DNA from: Xenopus tropicalis
Taxonomy: Eukaryota > Chordata > Amphibia > Anura > Pipidae
Direction of reading: 5' to 3'
NCBI RefSeq assembly: GCF_000004195.4
Contig: NC_030681.2
Coordinates: 137,891,506-137,955,505, forward strand
Length of the DNA: 64,000 nucleotides
Shown: positions 47,372 through 57,607 of the stretch, one piece after another
Position numbering within the stretch: the first letter of the stretch is position 1
Layout of the letters: each line of letters opens with the position of its first letter
The notes under the pieces: model-generated
The model's database searches: none
What the model was told of the DNA's origin: nothing
Seen by the model: only the letters and a program-made list of their open reading frames with translations
Position numbers and translations under genes: made by a program

Positions 47372-47699
47372 AAAGGAACAGTAACACCAAAAAATAAAAG
47401 TGTTTAGTAAAAAGTAATTAAAATATAATTTACTGTTGCCATGCACTGGTAAAACTGATGTGTTTGCGTCAGGAACACTACTATATTTTATATAAATGAG
47501 CTGCTGTGTAGCCATGGGGCAGCCATTCAAACTGGAAAAAAGGAGAAAATACACAGGTTATATAGCAGATAACAGATAAGACACAATTGTATTCTACAAG
47601 GTTTATCTGTTAGCTGCTATATAACCTGTGCCTTTTCTCCTTTTGAATGGCTGCCCCCATGGCTACACAGCAGGGTTTCTATTTAAACTCTATTCTGCA
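47372..47699. mobile_element. Foldback MITE with 173-bp hairpin core
   Basis: Begins AAAGGAACAGTAACACCAAA. The core 47501-47673 is a long imperfect hairpin: CTGCTGTGTAGCCATGGGG, AGCCATTCAAA, AGGAGAAAA and AGGTTATATAGCAG pair with CTGCTATATAACCT, CTTTTCTCCTTTT, TTGAATGGCT and CCATGGCTACACAGCAG. The right outer arm is truncated. Confidence 0.8.
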
Positions 47700-47879
47700 T
47701 ATTGGGGCAGATTCAGGTTAATATGAAAAAAAACGTATCGTTCCTCTCTAGAAGGTTTTTAAAACGTCTCAACTTTTTTTTACATTTGGGCCCAAATGGA
47801 GGTTTTCACAAAACTTGTTTGGATGCCGGTCACAAAATAATTGTAGCCAAAGATGAAATTTGCCAAGGTCCACACATAG

Positions 47880-48650
47880 AAATGTGTAGGCAGATGTGCA
47901 GGGTGCTGTAGTCACATTGATGAAGAAGTCTGGAGGTAAAAGGAAGAAAAAGGGACACACATGGAGGTGGTGGATTCATAACAAGGTAGCTGTAAACAAA
48001 CTGATAAAGAAGACTGGAAGTGTAACAAAGGAGATGGGCCATTCTTGAAGATAGTGTGTGATTAACAGGGGCGGGCAAACTTTTTGGCTCAGGGACCACA
48101 TTGACTTTGAAAGTCTGCCATTTCCGCTCGTCAGTCCCCAGACGCCAAGTCTCGCGTGATGAGACTTGTGGAGTCGGCGGGCTGGATTAAAAAGACCAAG
48201 GGGCCAGACATGGCCCGTGGGCCGTAGCTTGCCCACCCCTGGTGTATAACAATGCAGCTATAGATAAGCTGATGAAGTCTAGAGGGGTAGCAAAGTTGAG
48301 GTGCCACTCTTTTAGATGGTGGATGCATAACAAGGTATCTGTAGACAAGTTAAAGAAGACTGGAGCAGTAGAGAAGAAGAGAGTCACATGTAAGATAAGT
48401 AATGATAGATAAGACAAGGTAGGTGAAGAAAAGTTGACGTAGGAGACTGGTGTAGGGAAGAAAGGGGCAACACATGTAGGTGATGGATGCATAACAGGGT
48501 AGCTGTACACAAGCTGATGAAGGATGACTGGAGAAATCAGGAAGGAGAGGGAAAACACTGGTGGATGCATAACAAGGTATGTGTATAGAAGTAGATGAAG
48601 AAGACTGAAATTGTAGGTAAGGAGAGAAATTAGATGATAGTAGATATCAA
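47880..48650 (+). repeat. Degenerate ~80-bp minisatellite interrupted by a transposon
   Basis: Loose tandem repeat with a core resembling GGTGGATGCATAACAAGGTA, then TGTAGACAAGCTGATGAAG and AGACTGGAG. Cores occur near 47967, 48242, 48315, 48480 and 48560, with another diverged one near 48405. The hAT-like element at 48066-48241 lies within one unit; removing it restores the spacing. Overlapping minus-strand frames here simply reflect the repeat. Confidence 0.75.
48066..48241. mobile_element. hAT-like MITE (CAGGGGCGGGCAAAC) in the minisatellite
   Basis: Ends CAGGGGCGGGCAAAC and TTGCCCACCCCTG are classic hAT-type inverted repeats. Flanking 8-mers GTGATTAA (48058-48065) and GTGTATAA (48242-48249) match at 6 of 8 positions, a decayed target duplication. 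176 bp, no transposase. Confidence 0.85.
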
Positions 48651-50660
48651 GAGTAGTAAAGTAGTTGTAAATGCATGTGTTATTTATACCTTCATGTTTT
48701 TTTTAATTGTTTTTGTGAAAATATACCTGTTTTTACACCAACATTCAAATAATCCAATACAGAGACAAAACCAAGCTCTATTGGCTACTGGGTTTTCTTC
48801 AGGACAGCAGATCAATGAAGGCCATCCATTGAATCAGAGCTCAAAGCTATGGCACAACAACATGTTACTTTTGTATGGTGTCATGCAATTGCACATAGGG
48901 TATCTTCTATTCTCATGGGACCCCCAATAACCTCTTCTGACTCCACTGTTCTTCTTCTAACCCAGAGGTTTCAACGAGTGGTCTGAACTACTTGGTTAAA
49001 TAAAAACTTTGTTCTGAACTACTGAGCTAAGTAAAGTAGGAAATATTCAGTTGTTACATTAAAAAGTTTATTTATTTGCTTGTAGTCCACCATTTTATCA
49101 GTGGAGCATGAATTGTGGTGCAGCGGCAGAAGCTTTTGCTAGGGGACCATGGGCCCCAATCAAAATACATAAAGGCAGATTAATTGACTCCTGTATGTAA
49201 GTTTAATAGGGACTTTAGATTGTAAGCTCTAGTGTGCCAGGGACTTATGGGAATGACATGTTATCTCTGTTTGCACTATATGAATAAAGAATAATAACCT
49301 ATATCTTAGCCCTGGGCAGTGAAGTCTCTTATGAATGCACAGCATGCTATGTTACTAATGCAAAGGGCAGCAGGAACAGTGCTGTTATAGAGCTGCTGAA
49401 CATTCAGTCTAGTACAACAGCCCTATGGACACAAAAAAACTTGCTGCAACACAGCTGGGCCATCATAACAACATAGCCAGGGATTTCTCTTATCACAATG
49501 GCAATCAATGGGAAATGCTAACACTGTGCCTTGAAAGGGAGCTGAATACAAAGGACCGCCTTGCACTGAAGGTGCAAAGTCCGCATTACACAGCAGCTGT
49601 GAGTAAAGTGTGACTAAGGTTGCCCATGTTATGTTGCTAAGAGACTCCCCATAGAACATAATCTCTCTCTAGGTCACTGGGCCTGTGGATTTCCAGGAGA
49701 CAATATGAACGCACGTGAATCATCACTGGCAGGCCGCACCCACTGGTCACGTGGGTAGGAATGATGCCAATGCCATCGGATGTGCCAGGGAAAATTTACG
49801 TACTCAACAAACTATAGTTTAACAAATGCCCTAGATTCAATTGCAGCTTGGGCACTACCTGCAAAAAGTATGTAAATTGACTCTGTGTCTGCGTGGGTTT
49901 CTTCTGTATACTCTGGTTTCCTCCAACTCTCCAAGTTACCCGGTTCCTGATAAAATGGACCATAGTGTGAGTGAATGTGATAGGGATCTTAGACTGTAAG
50001 CTCCACTGGGGCAGTGAATGATGTATAATCTCTGTAAAGCTTTGTTGAATATGTTAGCGCTATGCAACTATAGGATAAAAATGTGCTTGGCTGCTTTTAG
50101 CAGCTGAACGCTATTCTTTTCAGTGGGTTGTTAAAGCTCAGTGGCAGTACTGAGCTCTAACTCATTCATAATCTCCAAAAGTTTATTATACAGAGTAATA
50201 GAATTATATGATTCTGGCAGTGTATTGGATCAATGTATCGAGTGGGGTTTTTGGATGGAGGGATGCTATGATAACAAAAGGGATTTGTCTATCATAACCA
50301 GCAGATAGAGCTATACAGCTGTTCCAGTTGCTAAGTTCAGTAGGTCAGTACTGTGTTGCTGTCATAGGGCGGCTTTGCCAGTATGTGATTATAAAGTCAG
50401 GGGCTCATCCTGTCTTTAGCCCTTCAGCTATGTGATCTGCAATGACAAGAAATCTAACAGACAGGTTTTGGCTGTGGGAAAGATTTATAATTGTTATATA
50501 CAGTATAAATATATATTTGTTTCTGTGTGTATTAGCAGATTGCATTATGATATCTGAATAACAGTGAGGATGGAGTTTAATACGACATTGGTATTTAGAA
50601 GTTCATTTTAGTGCTGCAGACTTCATGTTAATTAATTGCTAATTACATTTTTAGCACATA
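48651..50660. other. Intergenic with two L2-type tails
   Basis: Two plus-strand L2-type tails: about 49200-49285 (AGATTGTAAGCTCTAGTGTG) and 49890-50080 (TGGTTTCCTCCAACTCTCCA, ATAGGGATCTTAGACTGTAA, GCTCCACTGGGGCAG, TTAGCGCTATGCAA). The second also has the upstream SINE-like body. No gene is supported. Confidence 0.6.
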
Positions 50661-51998
50661 TATTTTTTTACATGTCCATTTTTAACAAATATATACAGGA
50701 AGGTAGGCATTCATATGTAAGGAGAATAGTTCGCCTGGGTGAAGTCAGGAAATGTTCATTATCATTTGAAAAAGCCCCAGCAGGGCCTTTATCAAAGTGT
50801 ATACACAACATAACACGCCTAATAAACCCTAAGTGGCGGGACTGGAACATTGAAAGAAGGGAGATAACATGATAAACAAGTAATCAATGTGAAAATGTAA
50901 ACAAAATAGTACAGAAACTTCCTGACAAATGTTAGCTATACACACCAGCTCAGTGGAACGGGCTCAGCATATTATAACATAGGGTATGTTGTGTCAATAC
51001 AAAGTGTCATACAGAAATAGAAACCAATAAGACACATGTGACATAGACACCCAAATATTAAAGTGTAGAGTGAGAGCGAGCAAAATCAGATACAGAATAT
51101 AAGATCTTGATAGGACGCCCAGTGTGGGAGTCAAACGACTAAGGATGTATAATAGGGTCGATAAGGGATATAAAGGAAGCACACGCAAAATTAAATTGAT
51201 CAAAGAGGATTGCAGTACTTATTAAGGATTGTGTACAGGTAGATGAAGTGTCGGACAAAACAGTCGCTGTATTGAGCAAATTGGATTGTCAGGACATAGA
51301 CAGTAAGGGCTCTGGCACACGGGGAGATTAGTCGCCCGCGACAAAACTCCCTGTTCGCGGGCGACTAATCTCCCCAGATTGCCATCCCACCAGCGAAAAT
51401 GTAAATCGCCGGTGGGATGGCATACACGGCGGCGCAATTTCAGTGAGTTGCCTCGAGTTTCGCCGGTGGGATGGCATTTCGGGGAGATTAGTCGCCCGCG
51501 AACAGGGAGTTTTGTCGCGGGTGACTAATCTCCCCGTGTGCCAGAGCCCTAACCCGCCGCTCATACATCTGATCGTTTGTTCCATGTAGTTAAGTAAATC
51601 ATTTGTATATTTAATATGGCGCTGGATGCTGAGTCCCCAGAGCCCAAAGAAGCATGGTCAAAATGGTAGACTTGTCCAGTGTAATGCTCAATAAAAAGGA
51701 AAATACAATCAAAGTAATGGAAACATTCATAAAAAGAGTACAGCAATGGAAGTACCAACTGTATGTTACCTAAAAAACCGATGAGAAATTATTAAGTTTA
51801 AATGTTAGGTGTTCGTGCTCCATATTGAAAGATAAAATGAAAGGTGATATGAAAGTAATGTGGTCCATGCAGAGAAAATAGATACAAGTACCAGTAAAGA
51901 AAAGAAAGCATATACACATATACAAGATACAATAAGAAACACAGAGGATATCAGCTTGGTCAGCTCAAAAATGTATATCAATCATGTAATCGAATCAG
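50661..51998 (-). mobile_element. Probable 3' region of the Penelope-like element
   Basis: The sequence from the GIY-YIG stop to about 50.7 kb is continuous, not otherwise assigned, and ends in GATAAAGGCCCTGCTGGGGC (minus strand), a form I associate with the 3' region of amphibian Penelope-like elements. It is interrupted at 51307-51549 by a Harbinger-like MITE. The element's outer limits are not proven. Confidence 0.45.
51307..51549. mobile_element. PIF/Harbinger-like palindromic MITE with TAA target duplication
   Basis: The 243-bp element starts GGGCTCTGGCACACGGGGAG and ends with its reverse complement. It is flanked by TAA at 51304-51306 and 51550-51552, the 3-bp target typical of PIF/Harbinger. 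Each arm also folds on itself: GGGGAGATTAGTCGCCCGCG faces CGCGGGCGACTAATCTCCCC across a 15-base loop. The arms then pair again through GCCATCCCACC and GGTGGGATGGC. High CpG content against the background. Confidence 0.92.
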
Positions 51999-52665
51999 TT
52001 ACAAGGCATAAAAAATAAGTTCATTCAGACCCCTAGGGCTAATTGTATTGAGTTTATGAATCCATCTCAATTCCAATTGTAATAACAGTTTCTCACAATT
52101 ACCAGAAGGAACATGCTCTATGACCATACTTCTCAAGCTGGCTAATGTGTGTTGCAAGGTGACAAAATGTGCTGCTACTGGATTGGAACCTTTTCCTGTG
52201 GCCAGAGCAGTTCTAATGGCAGATCTATGATTAGCCCGTCTGTCTCTAAACATGGTGATGGTCTTTCCTAAGTAACCCAATCCTCATGGGCACTTGATGA
52301 TATAAATCACATATTGGGATAGGCACGACAGTCTAAATTTGATGGGTACCCCTGAGTGTGGATGTGTGAAACTTGGTCCAGTCATCATATATCGGCAGGT
52401 GGTACAGTCCATACATTTGTAGCATCCAAGTTTCGGACTAATAAGCCAGCTAGAAGAATTTTATTTGTCAGTAGCATTGTATAGGGTCCGATTTTACTTA
52501 TATAACCCTGAGGTTCCGACCATGTCTATAGGCAATATGTGGGGAAATTAGGTGGAAGAGTTTTATCCTTTTGCAGTACAGTCCAATGATTCAGCACAGC
52601 TGTAGATATGTCTCCTGTATCTGGAGAGAAAGCGGTGAGAAAGGTTAGTTGTTCACATTTAGGTG
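51999..52665 (-). pseudogene. Penelope-like element: GIY-YIG endonuclease domain remnant
   Basis: Penelope-like retroelements carry a reverse transcriptase followed by a linker with cysteines and a C-terminal GIY-YIG endonuclease. The minus strand here shows a CYKCMDCTTC (CxxCxxCxxC) motif near 52395-52424, then [17 protein letters not shown] (the GIY...YIG pair as VIY and YLG), then [13 protein letters not shown], a catalytic-type Glu in [13 protein letters not shown], and the terminal P-R-G-L-N-E. The continuous part is 51999-52280. A TGA at 52286-52284 replaces the residue between KCP and GLGY, where Cys is usual, and a frameshift lies near 52455. An upstream piece (FLTAFSPDTGDI near 52625-52650) fits the end of the reverse transcriptase linker. 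No reverse transcriptase core was found, so the copy is 5'-truncated and dead. Confidence 0.82.
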
Positions 52666-52689
52666 TCAAAAAAGAGAGGGAAAGGCATT

Positions 52690-53125
52690 TTACTGCCAAT
52701 AGATTTGCCTCATTAGTGCCACCTAGAACACTATATTTATTCTGCAGAAAGCTTTACCATACCTGAGGAAACAGCCCTAGAAGCTTTCTCTGTTTGTTTA
52801 AGATAGCAGCTGCCATTTAAGTAGCGTCCTGCTGCAGCTCTAGCTGTTATTAGCTCAGGTTACACATTCCTAAGGGAGAGAGGAGTGAGTTTTATGAATT
52901 CTTATGGGAAGGGGGAGCACAAGAGGGGAGAGAGGAGAGAACTGCACAGACTCTGGCCCCGGGAATGGAGAATTTTTCTGAGAGACGAAATCCCTAAGAA
53001 CAAGAAATCATGTGTTTCTTTTGACAGAGGACTCAGTGCAGCTTCTGTGAGTGCTTATGGCTGTATTTACATAGACCTTTCTGATAAAACTTACTTCGTT
53101 TTTACATTTCCTTCTCCTTTAAGTA
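52690..53125. mobile_element. Dispersed Xenopus-type repeat, family uncertain
   Basis: Contains AGCAGCTGCCATTTAAGTAG, CTCTAGCTGTTATTAGCTCA, GACTCAGTGCAGCTTCTGTG and ends TACATTTCCTTCTCCTTTAA. I recognise this text as a common amphibian repeat from general familiarity but cannot delimit it from one copy. The 81-residue frame across it is not a gene. Confidence 0.5.
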
Positions 53126-54130
53126 GATGAGGTGACAAGCCTGGTATAAATTCTGTTATGAAAATCCAGCATTTGCAGGGGTACAATTTATTGCTCTTGG
53201 GAGTACAACTTGCAATGCTCCTGCACTCATGCATTAGCCACTTTATATTCTACTTTTATCCTCAATAAACCCCCTGTCACCCGGGTTCCTTTACAGTCAA
53301 ACGCTCTGCTCCCCCTATAGCAACGCTAAGGCGCCAGTGCTATATTATAGAAGGAGGCAGTGAGTATTTACATGAAGCAATGAAATGGCTGGTAGCGCTG
53401 TGAATTCCAGCAGGTGAAAGAAAAGAACATTTTGACCCAGATTTAGTGAATGGAGTACAGTGAATATGGGAGCAGGAGTCAATTAATTATGCTTTGTGTG
53501 ATAATCTGACTGAAACGGCAACACAGAGTGCAATAGGAGACTGAATGGAAATGTTACATTTTCATTGAATATATTTGTTATTTCTGTTCAGGAAAGAATA
53601 GGAGTTTTATTTTCCATTGTCCACACACCTCTGACTGGACTGGTTTCATGAAAAAGCTTCTTTGTAGCTCCACCTGTGGGTACACATTTTTAATAGAGTA
53701 GACATTTTTAAAAATAAAGGTGAATATGACACAAAAACATAGGGGCGTGACCATAGAGCAAGCAGACCATGTGTTTGATGGGGCCAGGCGCTTTTTAATT
53801 CAGCAGCGAAGAGGCCTGACCATTCTCCCCCTGCTGTTAAAGCTGAAGAGTCTGTCCCGCCCCAACATTGTATGGAGGTTGAACCATTCTGGAAAGAAAA
53901 CCTAGACTTTATTATTGCTGCTGGTAAGGTTAAAAGCTAGAACGTTTGAACTTGCAAAGGGGAAGGAAAGGACAATAGGTGTTTTAGGCCTTTGGTTTGC
54001 TCTATTTATTGGCACTATTGTTATGTGCATTGGCAGCAGAGTCCCTAACTCAAATAAATTAGGGGAAAATGTATGTATAACAGGCCAAAAATATTAATCC
54101 AAGGAAGAGAGAATTCTTATTCTGATGATT
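53126..54130. other. Intergenic; nothing recognised
   Basis: Unique-looking sequence between repeats; short frames at 53720-54097 show no domain. Confidence 0.35.
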
Positions 54131-56507
54131 ATGTTGGGTTGAAAACCCCAACATACTGTTCTTCGACTTTAGCTTATTCTTCCGCTTCTTCTTCTTCTTC
54201 TTCTTTTTCATCTTCTTATTCTTAGCGCCCCCTATTTTCTAAACGCTACTCCTCCTACAGTTTTAGGGGTACAACACCCAAACTCCCCACACTTCTTCGC
54301 CCTATAGCAGAGCAGGTTGCTTGTGCTTTTCTAGGTGATCCGGCCCCCCGTCTTTTTGTGGCGCCGTTCCGAACCCCCCAATTTTCCCATTGACTTTGAC
54401 AGGGAAGATTTTCAAACTGCTGCCACACTTACAGCTTTGAAGCTACACTCCCCAAACTTGAATAACAGAATCATGGGGTCACCCCGAATGAACCAGCAAC
54501 ATTTGTTGGATGACCCCAAAGTGGGAGGGGCCAACAACAGCCAATCAAATTTTAATAGTTGACTTTAATGGGGAAATTGAAACTGCTGCCAATCTTACAG
54601 CTTTGAGGCTTCACTCCCCAAACTTGAATCACATAGTCATGGGCTCAGCCTGAAGGAAAATAGCATGATTATTGGATGCCCAAAAGTGGGCGGAGCTGTG
54701 AACCGCTAATCAGATTTTACCTATTGATTTGGTTGAAATCCAACCTGCTGCCATTCTCAAAGTAATAACGTTGGGGTCCCCAAACTTTTTACACTTGGTC
54801 ACTAGGGGACTGCAGTTTAAGTTTTGAAAAGTGGGCGGAGCCACCAACAGCCAATCAAATTTCACCTATTGATTTTTATTGGTTTGATGCCAGATTTTCC
54901 AAACTTTGCACATTCAGGTTTTTTTGTTTTTTTTAAAACCCACAAAGTGGGAGGGGCCAACAGCAGCCAATCATATTGTACCCATTGACTTTTATGGGGA
55001 AATTGAAACTGCTACAGTTTTGAGGCTACTCTCCCCAAACTTGAATCACACCGTCATGGGCTCAGCCTGAATGAAAATGTGATGATTGTTGGATGCCCAA
55101 AAGTGGGCGGAGATGTGAACAGTCAATCAGATTTTACCTATTGACTTGGCAGAAATCCAACCTGCTGCCATTCTCACAGTAATAACACCGGGTCCCAAAA
55201 CTTTGCAGGGTTAGGCACCAGGTAACTGTGATTCAAGGTAAGAAAAGATGGGTGGAGCCACCAACAGCCAATCAGAGTTTACCTATTGACTTTCAATGGG
55301 GAAATTCAACCTGCTGCCATTCTCACAGTATTAACACCAGGGTCCCCAAACTTTTCACAGTTGGTCACTAGGGGACTGCAATTTTACTTCTGAAAAGTGG
55401 GCAGAGCCACCAACAGCCAATCAGATTTCACCTATTGATTTTTATTGGTTTGTTGCCAGGGTTCCCAAACTTTGCATAGTCAGTCACTGGGTGACTACGC
55501 ATTTAAGGTTTTTTGTATTTTTTTTAAGTGGGTGGAGCCACCAACAGCCAATCAGATTTTACCTATTGACTTTTAATGGGAAAATTAACACCCGGGTCCC
55601 CAAACTTTTGGTCACAATTGGTCACTAGGGGACTGCAGTTTTAGGTTTGAAAAAGTGGGCGGAGCCACAAACAGCCAATCAGATTTCACCTATTGAATTT
55701 TATTGGTTAGGTGCCAGGGTTCCCAAACTTTGCACATTCAGTCACTGGGTGACTACATACTCAAAGTTAGAAAAAGTGGGTGGGGCCACCAAAAGCCAAT
55801 CACATTTCTTTCATTGTTTTCAGTGGGAAAATTTTAACTGTTGCCATTCTCACATGTTTAATGTCAGGGTCCCCAAACTTTGCACAGTCAGTCACTGGGT
55901 GACTATGTTCCACGTTTGGAAAAGTGGGCAGGGCCAACAACAGCCAATCAGATTTCACCTATAGACTTCATATGTTTAAATTTAAACTGCTGCTATTCTT
56001 TAAATATTAATACTAAGGTCTCCAAACTTTGCAGAGCTAGTCACCAGGTAACTGCAGTTCAGAGTTGGAAAAAGTGGGCGGAGCCACCAACAGCCAACCC
56101 ATTTCCACCCATTTAATTTCATTGGTTTATATTTAACTGATGCCATTATTTAAGTATTAATTCCAATTAATTAATTAATTGACTTTTATTGGTTTAAATT
56201 TAAACTGCTGCGGTTCTTTAACTATTAATCCTATGGTCCCTAAACTTTGCAGAGTTAGTCACTGGGTAACTGCAGTTCCAGGTTAGAAAAAAGTGGTGGA
56301 GCCGCCAATCAGATGTCACTCATTGACTTTCAGTGGGGAAATTTAAATTGCTGCCATTCAGACACTATTAAAGCCAGGGTCCCCAAACTTTTCTCAGTGG
56401 TTTTACTATATAACTGTAGTCCAAGGTTAGAAAAAATGGGCGGAGCCAACAACAGATCAGATTTCATTCAGTGACTTCATGCTTTTCAACCCAACATGAA
56501 GTTTGTT
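54131..56507. repeat. Inverted-repeat element built of GC-box/CCAAT-like modules, copy 1
   Basis: The left end ATGTTGGGTTGAAAA (54131-54145) and right end TTTTCAACCCAACAT (56482-56496) are perfect reverse complements, and the right end continues GAAGTTTGTTC. After the left end come a pyrimidine/CTT tract (54175-54225) and the block TAGCGCCCCCTATTTTCTAA. The rest consists of at least a dozen degenerate modules of ~115-165 bp. Each module carries AAGTGGGCGGAGCCACCAAC plus AGCCAATCAGA, an A/T-rich 'CCTATTGACTTTTATTGG' part and 'GGGTCCCCAAACTTTGCACA' plus 'GTCACTGGGTGACT'. No transposase is seen and no clear target duplication. Family identity is unknown to me. Confidence 0.8.
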
Positions 56508-56510
56508 CAC

Positions 56511-56578
56511 CAAAATGGTACGGTCTGATCTTTAGTTATAGGGGCTGTCATGAAACCGTATCATTTTGTTGGGTTAAA
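56511..56578. repeat. 68-bp hairpin between element copies 1 and 2
   Basis: CAAAATGGTACGGT (56511-56524) faces ACCGTATCATTTTG (56565-56578) with one mismatch and a 40-base loop containing TTTAGTTATAGGGGCTGTCA. Copies of this hairpin region follow minisatellites B, C and D (about 58530-58590, 59845-59908, 61125-61203). Its left arm matches the core of the 30-bp minisatellite units (ATGGTACGGTC). Confidence 0.8.
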
Positions 56579-57131
56579 AAACCCAACCTACTGTTCTTCG
56601 ACTTTAGCTTATTCTTCCTCTTTTTCTTATTTGTTGTCTTAGTGCCCCCTATTTTCTAAACGCTACTCCTCCTACAGTTTTAGGGGTACAACACCCAAAC
56701 TCTCCACACTTCTTCCCCTTTAGCAGAGCAGGTTGCTTGTGCTTTTCTAAGCGATCCTGCCCCCCCCCATCTTTTTGTGGTGCTGCTCTGAACACCCCAA
56801 TTTGCCCATTGACTTTGACAGGGAAGATTTTCAAACTGCTGCCACTCTTACAGCTTTGAAGCTACAGCCCCCAAACTTGAATAACATAATAATGGGGTCA
56901 CCCTGAATGAAACAGCAACATTGTTGGATGACCCTAAAGCGGGAGGGGCCAACAACAGCCAATCAGATAATTGAAACTGCTGCTAATCTTACAGCTTTGA
57001 GGCTACACTCCCCAAACTTGAATCACATAGTCATGGGGTCAGCCTGAATGAAAATATGATAATTGTTGGATGCCATTCAGACACTATTGAAAACCGGGTC
57101 CCCAAACTTTGCACAGTGGTTTTTAGTATAT
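56576..57131. repeat. Element copy 2, left part with internal deletion
   Basis: Begins TTGTTGGGTTAAAAAACCCA and follows copy 1 through TAGCGCCCCCTATTTTCTAA equivalents and GATGACCCTAAAGCGGGAGG. Near 57070 it jumps from the left region (GTTGGATGCC) to text that in copy 1 lies near the right end (ATTCAGACACTATT), i.e. a ~1.2-kb deletion. It then runs into minisatellite A. Confidence 0.75.
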
Positions 57132-57607
57132 AAAAAAATGGTTCAGTCCAACCTCCCCTCCAACAAAATGGTACGGCCTCACCCCCCATCCAAAAAAAGG
57201 TACATTCCCACCCTCCCCTCCAAGACAATGGTATAGTCCGACCCCCCCTTCCAAAAAAACTGGTACGGTCCGACCCCCCCTCCAATAAAATGGTATAGTC
57301 CAACCCCCCCTCCAATAAAATGGTACATTCCGAACCCCCCCAAAAAAATGGTACGGTCCAGCCCCCCCGTACAAAAAATTGGTATGGTACGACCCCCCCC
57401 CCTTCCAAAAAAATGGTACGGTCCGACCCCCCCTCCAAGAAAATGGTACGGTCCAACCCCCCCGTACAAAAAATTGGTATGGTCCGACCCCCCCCCCCAT
57501 CCACCAAATTGGTATGGTCCGACCCCCCCCCCCTCCAAAAAATGGTATGGTCCGAGCCCCCCTCCAATAAAATGGTATAGTCCAACCCCCCCTCCAATAA
57601 AATGGTC
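57132..57607 (+). repeat. 30-bp C-rich minisatellite A (about 15 units)
   Basis: Units of the form ATGGTACGGTCCGACCCCCC plus CTCCAAAAAA, with variants TATAGTCC, ACATTCC, TTGGTATGG and endings CCAATAAA, CCAAGAAA, GTACAAAAAA and CCACCAAA. Because 30 is a multiple of three, long Gly-rich (minus) and Pro-rich (plus) frames arise, including a 192-residue one; these are artefacts. The right junction is AATGGTCACCCCGAATG, directly into element sequence. Confidence 0.93.

Noticed and set aside
52885..53130. 81-residue plus-strand frame
   Set aside because: Lies wholly within a dispersed amphibian repeat.
54131..56507. Possible autonomous transposon with transposase
   Set aside because: Inverted termini are present but the interior is tandem noncoding modules; no frame resembles a transposase and no clear target-site duplication flanks it.
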